Below are positions 47,161 through 58,327 of a stretch of DNA of 64,000 nucleotides, piece by piece. Location: NCBI RefSeq assembly GCF_001540865.1, contig NC_033639.1:2922897-2986896 (forward strand). The letters are read 5' to 3'. Position numbers and translations under genes: made by a program. Position 1 is the first letter of the stretch. The number at the start of each line of letters is the position of its first letter. The DNA comes from Ananas comosus. Lineage: Eukaryota > Streptophyta > Magnoliopsida > Poales > Bromeliaceae. The notes under the pieces were generated by a model that did not search any database, had not been told where the DNA came from, and saw nothing but the letters and a program-made list of their open reading frames with translations.

Positions 47161-49474
47161 TAAGATCTTGCATCTTGTGTTCTCGATTGGGGTGGGGAGG
47201 TTTAAGAACAAACCTCAATTCCCTCCCCCCCCCCTCCCCTATTGGGGAATAAGGAGGGAAATTGAGGCTTGGTTTGCCATCGAATCTTCTTATATTCTTA
47301 TTTCTCGATATTTTAATTCAACTAATTCATTTTTTTTATCGTTTGATAAAATACGGAGTTTTATTTATTTATTAATTCGTTTATTCTCTAATTCTATCAG
47401 GTATTCTCTAATTTGGAAAAACTAGATCATAAAAAAAAAAAAAAAACTCCCTACCCCGGTTTTGAAGTGGTTTCCAAAAAAAAAAAAAAGGGGAAAAAAG
47501 ACAAAACCCGTTCAGCGCTCCGGGCGCTGGCGAGTGGAACTCGCGCTCGCACTCGCTCGGCGCTAGCGGGGCGCTCACGCCCGCGTTCGCGCGCAACTTG
47601 CAGAAAAACCCGCTTAATAAGTGCTTAACGCTTATTAAGCACTTATTAATGAAAACTGCTTTTTAAGCATAAAAAAAGGCTTAAAAACCCTTTTTATACT
47701 TATACCGGCAAATTAAGCAAAGAAGTTTTTAAACGCTTAATTGGTACCAAGCTCCACCAGCCTTCAGGCTCGAATCGGTTGCTAGGTACGAACTGGTGTT
47801 GAACCGTCCCGATCCCATCTAAGAACCGTCGCCGGTCACCGTGTTGCCTCATCCGGGTTCGGTCCCCTCCTAGCGATGTGGTTCCCCTCCGGCAGCCGTG
47901 GGTGACGGCCGCCGCCCTTCGACGCACAGTGCGGGGCTGTGGCTTTGGTTAAGCCAGACTAAGCCCGCGCAGTTGTCTGCGGCTTGCCTGTCGTGGAGGG
48001 TACAGGCGGGTTCCGATTCGTTTAACTAATACATGTTCTTAAATGGGTCCTTAGTTAAGTATGTATGTGCTAGTGCTCCTCGTGGTGGTCACGATTATCT
48101 ATTCTCGTTCTATGTTCATACTCTGTATGTACATTTATTTCTCTCAAGATAGATAATGTAAGTAAGTTGGAGAAATTATATAGCTAAATGAAAGTATTTG
48201 TATTTATATTGTATGAAAATGTAGAAGGTTTTATTGGAGTGTGGATATGTAGTAGATGAGAGTTTATATTTCCCACTGCCGATTACGTTTTTCCCATCTA
48301 TCGATTACGTTGATCCCGCGATCCGGGAATGGCGCTAGGAGCGGCACACTTGAGCGCGAGCCGGGACGTTGTTTCACCCCACTCTTGATAACAGATATCA
48401 AGGGTCACCCAAGCCGGCGGCTGAGGCGGCCAGAGAGGTGATCCAGGTTCACCCGTGTTCATCTATTTGTCTATCTATCTATACCTTTCGACACTATTGT
48501 CTTATCATTTCGATGTGATGATACGGGCTTAGTACATATACTTCTTACGTACGTGTTACTTTATCCATTAGTTGATCGAGCAGTATACAGGTTTTTCATT
48601 TCGATAAATGAACAAGTAATTAGAGCACCGAGTGGGCTCCCAAACGGATGACGAGTGTATCGGTAGACCTGCGCATCCCTCTGAGTTGAGTTTGATGCTT
48701 AGGTTCTGGCAGACGCCCTGGGGTGTATCCGATAGGGAGCTCTAGGGTTTATCCGATAGGGATAGGGTGCCCTGGGGTTTATCCGATAGGGTGCACTGGT
48801 TGAGGCCTCGCGTGATGAAGACACCTCGCTGGTAGTGTTCAGTCCTTGTCTGTCACTCATACTAGGTTAGGAGAGTTGAGCTCCTATGGGATAGTCGATT
48901 CTTATCATAGTTGTATCTTGGTTACCCAAAGATATGAGTAGTTAGATCACAAAGTCGATGTAACTCTAAGTGTATACGGTGAGCAAGAGACCAAGTAATA
49001 GTCGATCTACGGTGAGCAAGAGAACAAAGTTGGTGACGCAGTAAGAAAGTAGAGACGTGATATCCTAATGTTCGGAGCTGGGTTATGAGTAGTTAGGTGA
49101 TATAGTTCGTTGATTACGTATTATGCTATAGTAGATCCTTTCGTATTCCTTTCCATTACGTGTTAATAGGATGTTACGTATANTTTGTAGTGTTTAGACC
49201 TTTGGTTGTGTTGGTTGCGAGTTTTATGCAACAAGGACTCTGTGCACTACCCCAGACAGCGTGAAATCGTTGTTAACAACCTCTTGACCGATCGACAAAG
49301 ATTCGAGAACCGTTGCGGAGTTAAAGCATAGCCCCACGACGTCGTTTGGTGGAAATTCCTTATACAAGCATAACCTCTTGACATGGATTTAAGTGTGATT
49401 TCCTTATACAAGCGTTGTGGATAGCTTGAGAACCACGCCAAGCCCAATTGGCTGTTGCTACTGCCATCTCCGAA
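47161..49474. other. Mosaic of LTR fragments and simple repeats, no gene
   Basis: The region holds two poly-A tracts (47430-47446 and 47476-47489), a GC-rich CG-rich block (47515-47600) and an inverted 'cctcaattccctcc / ggagggaaattgagg' pair at 47211-47265. A short tandem repeat of 'cctggggtttatccgatagggtgc' lies at 48717-48800, resembling the minisatellite slot of the LTRs. One N is present at 49183. Confidence 0.5.
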
Positions 49475-52261
49475 TGTAGTGTACCGAATTCTCGATGCAC
49501 TAAACCGAACTTTGGTCAAATCGACCAAAGGGTGGTAATGGATGCTTTGGAGAGGTCAGTTGAATGTTCCGAAGGTTCGAAATGGCTTAAATAGGTGCAA
49601 CGGACCTTGGAGAGCAAGATGTAAGAATTCCAAGCTGATTTTTGCTGGAATGCTCTCGAGGTCTGGACCCTGGATGGAGGGTCCGGTCTGGACCCCGAAA
49701 ACGCAAAAATTCAGAATTGGCCAAAATTCAATTTTGTGAAGGGTTATGGTGCAATTGTGCTAGAGGAAGCCTTATATGCAGGTATTGAGTCATTTCCCCT
49801 CTCATTCCCTTCATACTAAACCAAAATAGAAACTTCTCTTTCTCTCTCTAAACCTCTCTCTTTCCTAGGGTTTGTTCCAAAAGGTGGAGAATAGTGGAGA
49901 GGAGTTTGCTTGGAGGTGAAGCTACCTCTTTCTATACCCTTAGCTTGGAAAAGAGCTTGGATTTGAGGTAAGCCTTGTCAGATTTCAAGGTTTATGGTTA
50001 GGGTTTTGTGTAAATCCCTTAGATGTGAGATTAGATAGAACCCAAGGTAATTCTAACCTAGATTATTGCATGAATCATTGGGTGTTGTGTGTATTCTTGC
50101 AATAATGGGTTTTTAGGGTTTCTAAAGAGGACCTTTGATTAAGATGGGTTTTGATCTCAATTGATCCTATGTTTCCTTTGATTAAGATGGGTTTTGATCT
50201 CAATTGATCCTATGTTTCCGCAATTGAAGGTAAAACCGATGCGGTAGATCACTTGGATTGAGATTCCGTTGAGCCTACGGTGGTCAATTTGGAGAAAAAC
50301 CTATTTTTTGCTTCGTTTGCCGCAGTCGGGTGAAATTGACGACGATAAATTGCGCAGCTTGGCTTTCCCACTTCATGACGTCGACATGAGGTGGGGGGTG
50401 CTATCCGAATTAGCCGGATTTCATTCTATGTCTAAGTTCTACATATTGATCATAGATCATCATGCATTGAGTAATGTGGAAAACCTATGAGTCCTTGGTA
50501 AAATTCATGCTTTAGTGTGAGGGATGATGATCCATGTTGCATGATACTTGTAGGTGTATTATTTGCATGATGTTGAAATAGATGTGTATATATATGTTGC
50601 ATGAGGGCCATGGCCACTATACTATTATGAGTATTGGAGCCCTCGTACTCATAAGTTGTTTTCAATGATGGAGCTTCCGAATCGACGATCCACTCCATTA
50701 AATATGATCTAGAGTATTTGAAACTTCTCGAAAATAAATTTCGTAAATTTTCGAAATTATAACAAAGTCCATCAAGCGGGCATAAAATGAACGGTCAAAA
50801 TCGAACGACGTCCTAAAAAAGGATGATCGGATCCTTCAATTCAAGATCGGAGTTATTTGATCTTTATCTAGGTAGTGAATAGAATTTTCTATCAAAAATT
50901 CACCAAATTCCGATTCTTTTACACCATTAAACTAGCAAGTATCCCATACCGGCCATTAAAATTTGTCAAATTTGTGACCTCTTGATCGTAAGATAAATGA
51001 TGTCGAAAAATTATAAATTTTGATTTCTAGAAGTTTTAAATGCTGTAATTAACGTTTAACGGTATGGATCGTCGATTCGGAAACTCTATCATCGAAAACG
51101 ATTTATGAGTACGAGAGCGATCGTACTTATAATAGTATAGTAGCCGAACCCGTTGCATGAGAACCTTTATATAATGCCAAGATAGAGGTATATATGCATG
51201 TTGCATAAGATGCTAGTGGACATATGCATGTGTGGATATGATGTGAGAATAGACTAGATTCAAACTAGTTAGGTAAGCCTATGGCATTATAAGAATTGGA
51301 AACTATTGCATATGTGGCCGACTTTAAGCATTGCATGCCTTGTTATTGGTTAGGATGTAGGATTCCCGCAGTCCTCGGGCGGTAGGACTATGATCATACT
51401 CGCGTCGTCTGTTGTGGCTTGGGAAGGTTGCGCCTCCCAGGCAGTGAGCTCCAGGGTTGTATCACTGTTAGATAGAGACGAGGGGTTAGGCATGCGGTGC
51501 GCCCCCGGCAGACGGTCACGGTGGCGTGACAGTGTGGCGAGTCGTGGTTCGACCTTTGGGCGAACCGATTATATTGAATCAAGGCATGGTCATGGCATTT
51601 CATATATATGTTGCATACATCGTAGAACTTGTACTTGTTGACATGTTTGGTAAAGGCATAACTACACATTTGAAGCATGATATAGATATATATGAGCAGG
51701 TTAGGCTTATTGTTCTATATATTGGCATACCTATTATTTCTATGCCTTCTTAGACCTAGTGGAAAAATCGGCAGGTTGGACGGCCGAACCTACTGGAAAC
51801 TTTGTTTAGTTCTCGCACCATATTTTGCGGAGCCAAGCACGAGCATATTCGTCGAGGACTGCGGCATGGGCATCGAGCCCTAGATAGTGTGGACTACCGG
51901 GACTAGAGTACTACCTATGTACATAACAAGAAAAGAAATGTAAAACCCTTTGTGAAATAAATGTAATGTGAATGTGGGTGATATCTTTTTGTGTATAAAG
52001 GAGATTTCATTTTGTATGTAAATGAGAAGTAAAGAAAAAGAATGTAAATGCTTCATATGTATAAATGTGATGTAATAGATAGCTTTATTTCTCTCGCATC
52101 TGTGTATACCTTTTGCAAATGTTTTGATGCTAATATCTCCTGTTTGGATGTATATATACACAGACTTTGTTTACGCCTTAGGCGGACAGGAAAAACTCTG
52201 TTCGTTCGGCGAATCTGTTTCGGGCCCGAACTGTCCAAATTGGTGGTGTTGGGTCGTGACA
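49475..52261 (+). mobile_element. Solo LTR, 2.8 kb, TSD CCGAA
   Basis: The LTR begins TGTAGTGTACCGAATTC and ends GGGTCGTGACA. CCGAA lies at 49470-49474 and 52262-52266. It has a palindromic ggtctggaccc/gggtccggtctggacccc block at 49657-49700, a TATA-like ttatatgc at 49772 and a CT-rich tract. The tail 'ggcggacaggaaaaactctgttcg' is shared with the other LTRs. A 547-bp MITE is inserted in it. Confidence 0.9.
50605..51151. mobile_element. MULE-type MITE, 547 bp, TSD GTTGCATGA
   Basis: The ends GGGCCATGGCCACTATACTA and its inverted partner (GGGTTCGGCTACTATACTAT in reverse complement) begin inverted repeats of about 85 bp that run to 'ccgaatcgacgatcc'. The 9-bp direct repeat GTTGCATGA lies at 50596-50604 and 51152-51160. 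Nine-base duplications with long terminal inverted repeats fit Mutator-like elements. No transposase is present. Confidence 0.88.
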
Positions 52262-52770
52262 CCGAAACTCGAAAAACGACAGGTTAGCAGCGAAGGGTTT
52301 CGGAGCCAAAATCGATGATTCCGAAAACCCGTTTCGACATATTCTCGCTTAATCGATCCCTTAGTTTTTATTGGGGTTGGTTGCTGCCCGAACACCTATT
52401 TCGTTGTGTTTGAGGTCAATGGAAGGCTTACGGTGAGGATCGGGAACTTTCGGAGCTCTTTGTGGGTTCTGGAGGCGTCCCGGTGAATTTCCGAAAGTTT
52501 CCGACGAGTAAAAAGGGAAAATCGATTTCTGTAACTATTCTTCCGTGAGTTTTGGATTTGTGGGGAAATCGATTTCTGTAACTGTTCTTCCGTGAGTTTG
52601 TATTTGTTGGTTCGTTTGGAGTCTTGTGAGGATAGGACTTGACTCAGTGGATCTTTCATAGGTCCAGCAGATGGTTCGGTGCATTCTAAGGGTCAAGTGC
52701 ACGATAATACAGGTGGGTGCTTCGAGCTGGTAGTCGGTCAGATCATGTCATCACTTTTCCCTATCTCTAT
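52262..52770. other. Older LTR-like spacer between two solo LTRs
   Basis: It contains a tandem duplication of 'gaaatcgatttctgtaact(a/g)ttcttccgtgagttt' (52514-52601). No gene was found. Confidence 0.5.
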
Positions 52771-55579
52771 TGTAAGGTACCGGACTTCTAAAATTATGAA
52801 GTTACAGTGTACATTTGGTTGAAAAGCCATTTGAATGGTTCCGGTGAAGTTTGGTTAAGTTCGGGAGCATTCGGGCGTTTCGGTACGCGTAGGTGCGAAA
52901 ACGGAACCCGAAAGGCTATGTTGGACGGAGAACTAAATCCGGCGTTAGCGTGGATGAAAAGATGATTTAAATACGCTCGAAAACATGTTTTGAGAGTCTC
53001 GGTTCGATTTGAAAAGAATCGGAGGCCAAACGAGCGAAAACGGACCCCAAAAGCTGAAAATGCTGAAAATTTGGCTAAGTCTGGAAATGCTGTTTTTTTG
53101 GGACCTACGAGATCCGGTCCCTCAAGTCCAGTGACCGGTCCCCGAGAGTGAAAATGGCCTAATTTGGGTTGTGCACAACTTACATTGTTGAGGGGCCTTT
53201 GTGCAAATGTGGGGAGTGTATAGAAGAGGGTTTGAGTTCATTTCTCTCATTCTCCCTCACATTAGCAACCAAAAGCATCTCTCTCTCTCTAGGTTAGCCC
53301 TCTCTCTCTCTTCAAGGTGGGATGTAAGAAGAAGAGTTGGTGGAGATTGGGGCAAAGAGAAGGGTTATCTTCTTCATCTTCTCCCATAGCCATTGGAGCA
53401 AGCTTAGAGGTAAGCTTTTGATACTCTTTAATAGTAGATCTCTAGAGCTTGAATCTTTTGCTCTAGAATTGGTTTTAGTGAACCTCTTTGATGCTAAATA
53501 GATGATCAAAGCTTGAATCTAGAAGTTTAATGGTGGGTTTTGCAATAGTAGCAAACCTAGGGTTAAAAAGGAGGTTTTTGTAAATATTTGGGTTTGATCT
53601 AAATTGATCTCTTTCTAACCTAATTGCTAGGTATTCCGACACGTTGGCGAGGTCAGTTCAGCGATCCGTCGAGCCTGTGCAAAGATATCGAAGAAAAGGC
53701 CTGTTGAAGTACAGATTGCCGCAGCACGCGACGTAGGCGTCCTAAAATCACGAGATCGGGTTCGTGGGCTCGTGGCATCACCTAAAGGTGGGGGGTGTCC
53801 ATCCCGAAGCAACTGGGCTTCTTTTTATGTCCGAGTTAGATTTTTTGTCATATTGCACATATTGTTCTTATGCATTATAGGATGTATGTATAGTTGCATT
53901 TCTACTTCCTTGCATGCATGTCTAGTAGTGTAGCATTGTGGGCTCGACACTTAAACCTAGAATACATGAGGATTAAGGTTGTGACATGAGATCCTATAGT
54001 GATAAGAAAATGGTGAACTCGGACTTGATGATGAAAACTAGTGACGTGTGAACTAGTGTAATGGAAACACTTATAATGAGAATGAGTGGCATGTAGATAA
54101 TGTTAAATACATGACGAGTGGCATTGGAACTTAGTGTAATAGAAACACTTATGGCATTGAGCATAAGGAATAAATGAGTTTCCTTAGTTATGGCATATTG
54201 CATAAGAATTAGTGTAATTGAGACACTATGGCATCAAACATAGGGATAGTTGAACTTCCTAGTGTGAGTTGATTAGGGTAGTTGAGACACTTGACATGGA
54301 TCTAGGGATAGGTGGAGTTCCGAGTGTTTGTTAACCCTAGTTGACAGGGTATCCTCAGTTGGCGAGGATTGGATCATACTCACATAGTCTGTTTTGGGCT
54401 TGTGGTGGTCGCTCCACACAAGCATTGCACTCCGAGCTAGGTAGCTCACGAGCGGGGTAGCTCCTCACCCATTGGACTGGGAAGTGAGTCGGGCGAAGGG
54501 CGGGGTAGCTCTTCACCTGTGAGATTTGAGCGGGGTAGCTCTTTGCCTGTAAGATTGGAGCGGGGTAGCTCTTTACATTTGAGATTTGAGATATTAGCCA
54601 GGGCGAAGAACGGGGTAGCTCTTCACCTATTAGAACTGGGTGTGAATACCTATGAGATTTGGGATTTGAGTCGGGGCGAAGGGCGGGGTAGCTCTTCATT
54701 TAGGACATCTGAGTTGTGAGACGGGTAAGACAAGAGCGGGGTAGCTCTTTACCTATGTGATTTGAGATCTTAGGCCGGTTAGCCTAGTGGATTGGGTAAT
54801 GACATGAATAGCATAAGTGGATTTGCATTCATACCATGATTAGACATAGTGTATGTGGTGGATTGCATAACTATATTCGCATAATGTATTCATGACATTG
54901 TTGAAGCATACTAGCATGATAGTAGACTAGTTGCTAGATGATATTCCATGCATTGCTTGCATTTGAAGGCACAGTAGAGCATCGTTGCAATTTCATATTT
55001 ATCTATCTATCTATGCCTGCTTAGACCTAGTGGGAAGATCGGCGAAGTCGGCGGCCAAACCCACTGGGAACTATATTTATATAGTTCTCACCCCACTTTG
55101 TTGCAGGGCCGAGTGCGAGCGTTTCGGAGAAGGATCGCGGTAAGGGCATAGCGCCCTAGCTAGCTAGTAGAGTTTCCTCTTTGTACTAGAGCACCCTCGT
55201 GTGCATGTTTATAGACATGGTTGTATTTTGAAGAGCACTTATGTATATGAGATAGATTTGTATCTAGATGCATGGGAGATGTAAATGTATTCATTTTGGT
55301 GAGATGAAAAGAGAAAGCAAAAGATGTAAATGTTGAATGTGGTTGTAATAGTTAGAATATCTCTCTCTTTGTTTGCTTATTGTATTACTTACTTGCTCTT
55401 GTGTATACTTGTGAAAGTACTCGCTTGCTAGATCATGTATGTTGTTAAGCTTTTCCTAGGCAACATATTGTGCATGATCTTGTTTGTTTCAGCCTTGGGC
55501 GGACAGAGGAGGTGCTGTCCGTCCGGTGTCTGTTCGACGCGCCCGAACCGGCCAAATTGGCGGGGCTCGGGGCGTGACA
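52771..55579 (+). mobile_element. Solo LTR, 2809 bp, TSD TCTAT
   Basis: It begins TGTAAGGTACCGG and ends CGGGGCGTGACA. TCTAT flanks it at 52766-52770 and 55580-55584. One palindrome pair (ccggtccctcaagtccagtgaccggtcccc) lies at 53111-53145, a TATA-like tatagaag at 53219, and CT tracts follow. A minisatellite is present at 54450-54750. The tail 'gccttgggcggacagaggaggtgctgtccg' closely matches the inner element's LTR read in element sense. Confidence 0.92.
54450..54752 (+). repeat. Minisatellite inside the solo LTR (GGGGTAGCTCTT units)
   Basis: At least seven copies of a unit built around 'gcggggtagctctt(c/t)acctgtgagatttga' occur, with irregular spacing of about 28 to 77 bp. Read on either strand it makes repetitive open frames (KSYPA...), which are not genes. 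Confidence 0.85.
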
Positions 55580-55584
55580 TCTAT

Positions 55585-55738
55585 CCTTCTATACGTGTTG
55601 CTTTCATCTTTACATGTCAGCATTGCTTCGTTTACTGTTTGTATATCTATACCTTGTTATTTGCATGGTGATAGTTGTTCATAGACATGTAGAGCAGGCT
55701 AGCGTATATTGTATATCTGTGGACCTTTAGATCCAAGC
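55585..55738. other. Continuation of the LTR-like spacer
   Basis: It resumes the sequence interrupted by the solo LTR at 52771. Nothing else was recognised. Confidence 0.4.
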
Positions 55739-55746
55739 AGCACATC

Positions 55747-56386
55747 TAGGGATGCAAACGAGGCGGATCTGCTGCCCCGCCTCCCGCCCCGACTAGTAAA
55801 AACCTGCCCCACCTCCTGCCCCGAATCCGTGACGGGTTAAAAATACATCCCATAATCCGCCCTATCTCGTAACCCGCCTCCCGCCGGCGCCCCGAATCCG
55901 CCCAATCAACTAATATTTTTTTATAAAATTATAATATTATTAATATTTTGTAAAATATAAAATAATAATTTTTAATAATATTATATAAATAATTTAACAA
56001 TATTAATTGTAAAAATCAAAAATATCAATCACAGTTCAAAATAAAATTCAAATGTTTCAATTACATTAGAAATGAGAGTAATAACTTATTTGTATTTTGA
56101 ACTTTTTTTGTAAATATATTATTTTTTAGAAATATTTTTTAAAAATACAAATGATATTCCGGGCGAATCATGGCGTGGCAGATCCGGGGCGGATTCGCGG
56201 CGGATCATGGCGGGGCGGATCCGGGGCGGATTTGGGGCGGGTCAAAATTTCTCCCGTTTCCTACACCGAATCCGTCTCGGATCATAAAACTTACCCCATT
56301 TCCTGCCCCGAATCCGTTTATTTTCTCCCATTTAATGCCCCCGTCGGGGCGGGAGCTCCACCAACCCGGATCCGTTTGCATCCCTA
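55747..56386. mobile_element. hAT-type MITE, 640 bp, TSD AGCACATC
   Basis: The ends TAGGGATGCAAACG and CGTTTGCATCCCTA are perfect inverted repeats. The 8-bp duplication AGCACATC occupies 55739-55746 and 56387-56394. Subterminal regions are packed with CCCCGAATCCG/CGGATTCGGGGC repeats around an AT-rich core. There is no transposase. Confidence 0.93.
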
Positions 56387-56394
56387 AGCACATC

Positions 56395-56849
56395 GACTCT
56401 TTTGTCATGTGTTTTAATCTGGTTGATCAGGATTTGGCGTTTATACGCCCTAGCATCTGGCTTCGTCCAAGGCATCGGTTTATGCCGAGTTTGTGTTGAG
56501 CATATCGCATGACTTCATCACAGCACTTGGGTGTATTCATTGACACTAGGTTGGTTTGCCACCGACCAGTCTCTTAAGGATGGTTAGCTGTATAGGAATG
56601 CATCACATTGATTGTTTGTAAATTTCGTGAATGTAGGTTGTGAGTTGTGATCCTATACATTATTGTATGATCGGTACGCCGTACAAATACAAAAAAAAAT
56701 GTTCACAACTCTAATTTATAAAATGGAATTATTTTATGCAAAAGTTCTTATCACATAGGCCCTAGGGCGTAACAGATTAAAAACGAGCTATTACATTTGT
56801 GATCTGGTTTGGACCTAACGAGAACATCAGGGTATAAACAGGGAGAGTT
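56395..56849. other. LTR-like spacer
   Basis: It ends in a 'ccctagggcgtaaca' terminus near 56772 that may close the LTR opened at 44775. No gene was found. Confidence 0.4.
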
Positions 56850-57203
56850 TGTAACGCCCAATAGTCCTACATCGGGTGCAAAAGTAATTCTGATTAGAAT
56901 AATATGAGGCCTACATGCTAGTATTAATAAACGAGCTTAAATATTTTGGGCCGATGGTTTGGCCCGACAAGTTATTGTTGCTAGCAGGTCGGGTCATTAC
57001 AATTGGTATGGAGTTGAATACCAGCCGAAAGTGTTATGTGGGGTAAAGTGCTACACCAACGGGTTAGGTGGAAGCCACCTCTTGAACCCGTAGGAACTAC
57101 CTCTAAAATCTCACATCGCCTAGTAATTCTGGTATGTCAGTAATCTGGGTTTGGACATTCTGGCTTGTTTGTAATGCCCCCTACACGCTAGTAATAATAA
57201 CAA
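56850..57203 (+). mobile_element. TRIM-like composite, direct half
   Basis: The LTR at 56850-57001 (TGTAACGCCCAATAG...GTCATTACA) is followed by a primer-site-like 'attggtatggag' and an internal part matching 42824-43020. A short 'tgtaatgccccctacacgct' LTR piece follows. It abuts the inverted TRIM at 57204. Confidence 0.7.
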
Positions 57204-57612
57204 TGTAACGACCCGATCCGAACCGACCTACTAGCAATAATAATTCGTTGGGCCTACACCGGCCCAAAATGCTTGAGCTCAGTTGTTATTACTAGGGGAA
57301 GTTCTCTTATATGACAACCCCATTTCTATTAGATGTGGGACTATCGGGTGTCAAAGACTCCCCCCCGTTTAGGCCCTTACGTCCTCGTCAGCCTAAACAC
57401 ACACAAAGCCCAAGATCACCAAGCGATGTGAGACTTGTCTCGCTAGCCTTTGTCATACCGACCCTGACTTAGCCTGTCAATCACCGACCCTCACTTAATC
57501 TGTCATTCCGACTCTGACTCAACAAAGACCCATCTCACACTTCCGGCTGCTAAAATGGCTCTGATACCAAGTGTAACAACCCGACACACTAGCAACAATA
57601 ACTCGTTGGGCC
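57204..57612 (-). mobile_element. TRIM retroelement in minus orientation, cut by a hAT
   Basis: A 150-bp LTR (57204-57353, TGTAACGACCC...CGGGTGTCA) is followed by a polypurine tract in reverse (aagactcccccccgttt), about 218 bp of internal sequence and a primer-binding site in reverse. The element-sense site TTGGTATCAGAGCC lies at 57557-57570. The second LTR starts TGTAACAACCCG at 57572 and stops after about 40 bp, where hAT sequence begins. It has no coding capacity, as expected for TRIMs. Confidence 0.8.
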
Positions 57613-58327
57613 CATTGATTGAAAAAACGCGCCTCGACTTTAGGCTCCAAGGCCAGCGCCTAGGCAGCCTCGAGCCAGGCGCCATGGCCAAGGCGCGCGC
57701 CTCAGGGACCTAGGCTCCAAGGCGCAAGGCGCCAACAAGGCGCGCCTCATTGTTTTTTACATAAACAGGTTTGGATCCAGTTTTTATTAGTTTGTATCCA
57801 GTTTTAATTAGTTTGGATCCAATTTTTATGGGTTTGATCCAGTTTTTATGGATTAATGGATCTAACAGGTCAAAATATCTAAAATAAAACCCAAAACCTA
57901 AACTAAACCCTAAACTAAATCCCTCTCCTCTCTTTTGTCCGCTCTTCCGCTCGCCCTCTCCTCCCGCTCGCCCCTGTACGGGTGTCCGCCATCCCTGGCG
58001 CTCCCTCTCCTGCTGTCCGCTGCTTCTTGGACTTCCTCCCTGCTTCTTGGACTTCCTCCCTGCTTCTTGGACTTCCTCCTTGTTTCTTCCAAGATTTTTT
58101 CTCTCCCTTGTCCTCTCTCTACTTTCTCTCTTAGTGTTTTGTGTATATTTCTCCTTTTTTTTAAAGCATTGTTTTTAAGCCTTTTTTTGAAGTAGAATTT
58201 TTCTGTTTTATTTTTAAAAAAACAGCATTTTACTTTGATAAAATGAACTTTTTAAAAAGTTAAAATAAGTCCTTGAAAATAAAAAATGATCATACATATT
58301 TGCTGAATTGCAGTTTAACATTTTCGA
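57613..58327 (+). mobile_element. 5' non-coding end of a hAT transposon
   Basis: 'ttgattgaaaaaacgcgcctcg' followed by dense AGGCGC/GCGCCT and CCTAGGC motifs (57620-57750) is typical of plant hAT termini. A 20-bp unit 'tgcttcttggacttcctccc' repeats three to four times at 58018-58090. The region leads into the transposase. Confidence 0.7.

Noticed and set aside
47211..47265. Inverted repeat around a C-rich tract, considered as a terminator or small RNA hairpin
   Set aside because: It is short and imperfect, has no associated gene, and is more likely transposon debris.
49030..49040. Possible right end of the LTR starting at 45758 ('ggtga|cgcag', matching the CGCAG before 45758)
   Set aside because: The terminus would be GA instead of CA, and the preceding bases lack the family's GGCGTGACA end. 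The five-base match can be chance.
54450..54752. CRISPR-like spaced repeat
   Set aside because: Spacing is irregular, the 'spacers' are themselves similar, and the host is a plant. It is a minisatellite in an LTR.
56151..56408. Open frames with GGADPGRIRGGS-type repeats
   Set aside because: They derive from the CGGATCCGGGGC arrays of the hAT MITE.
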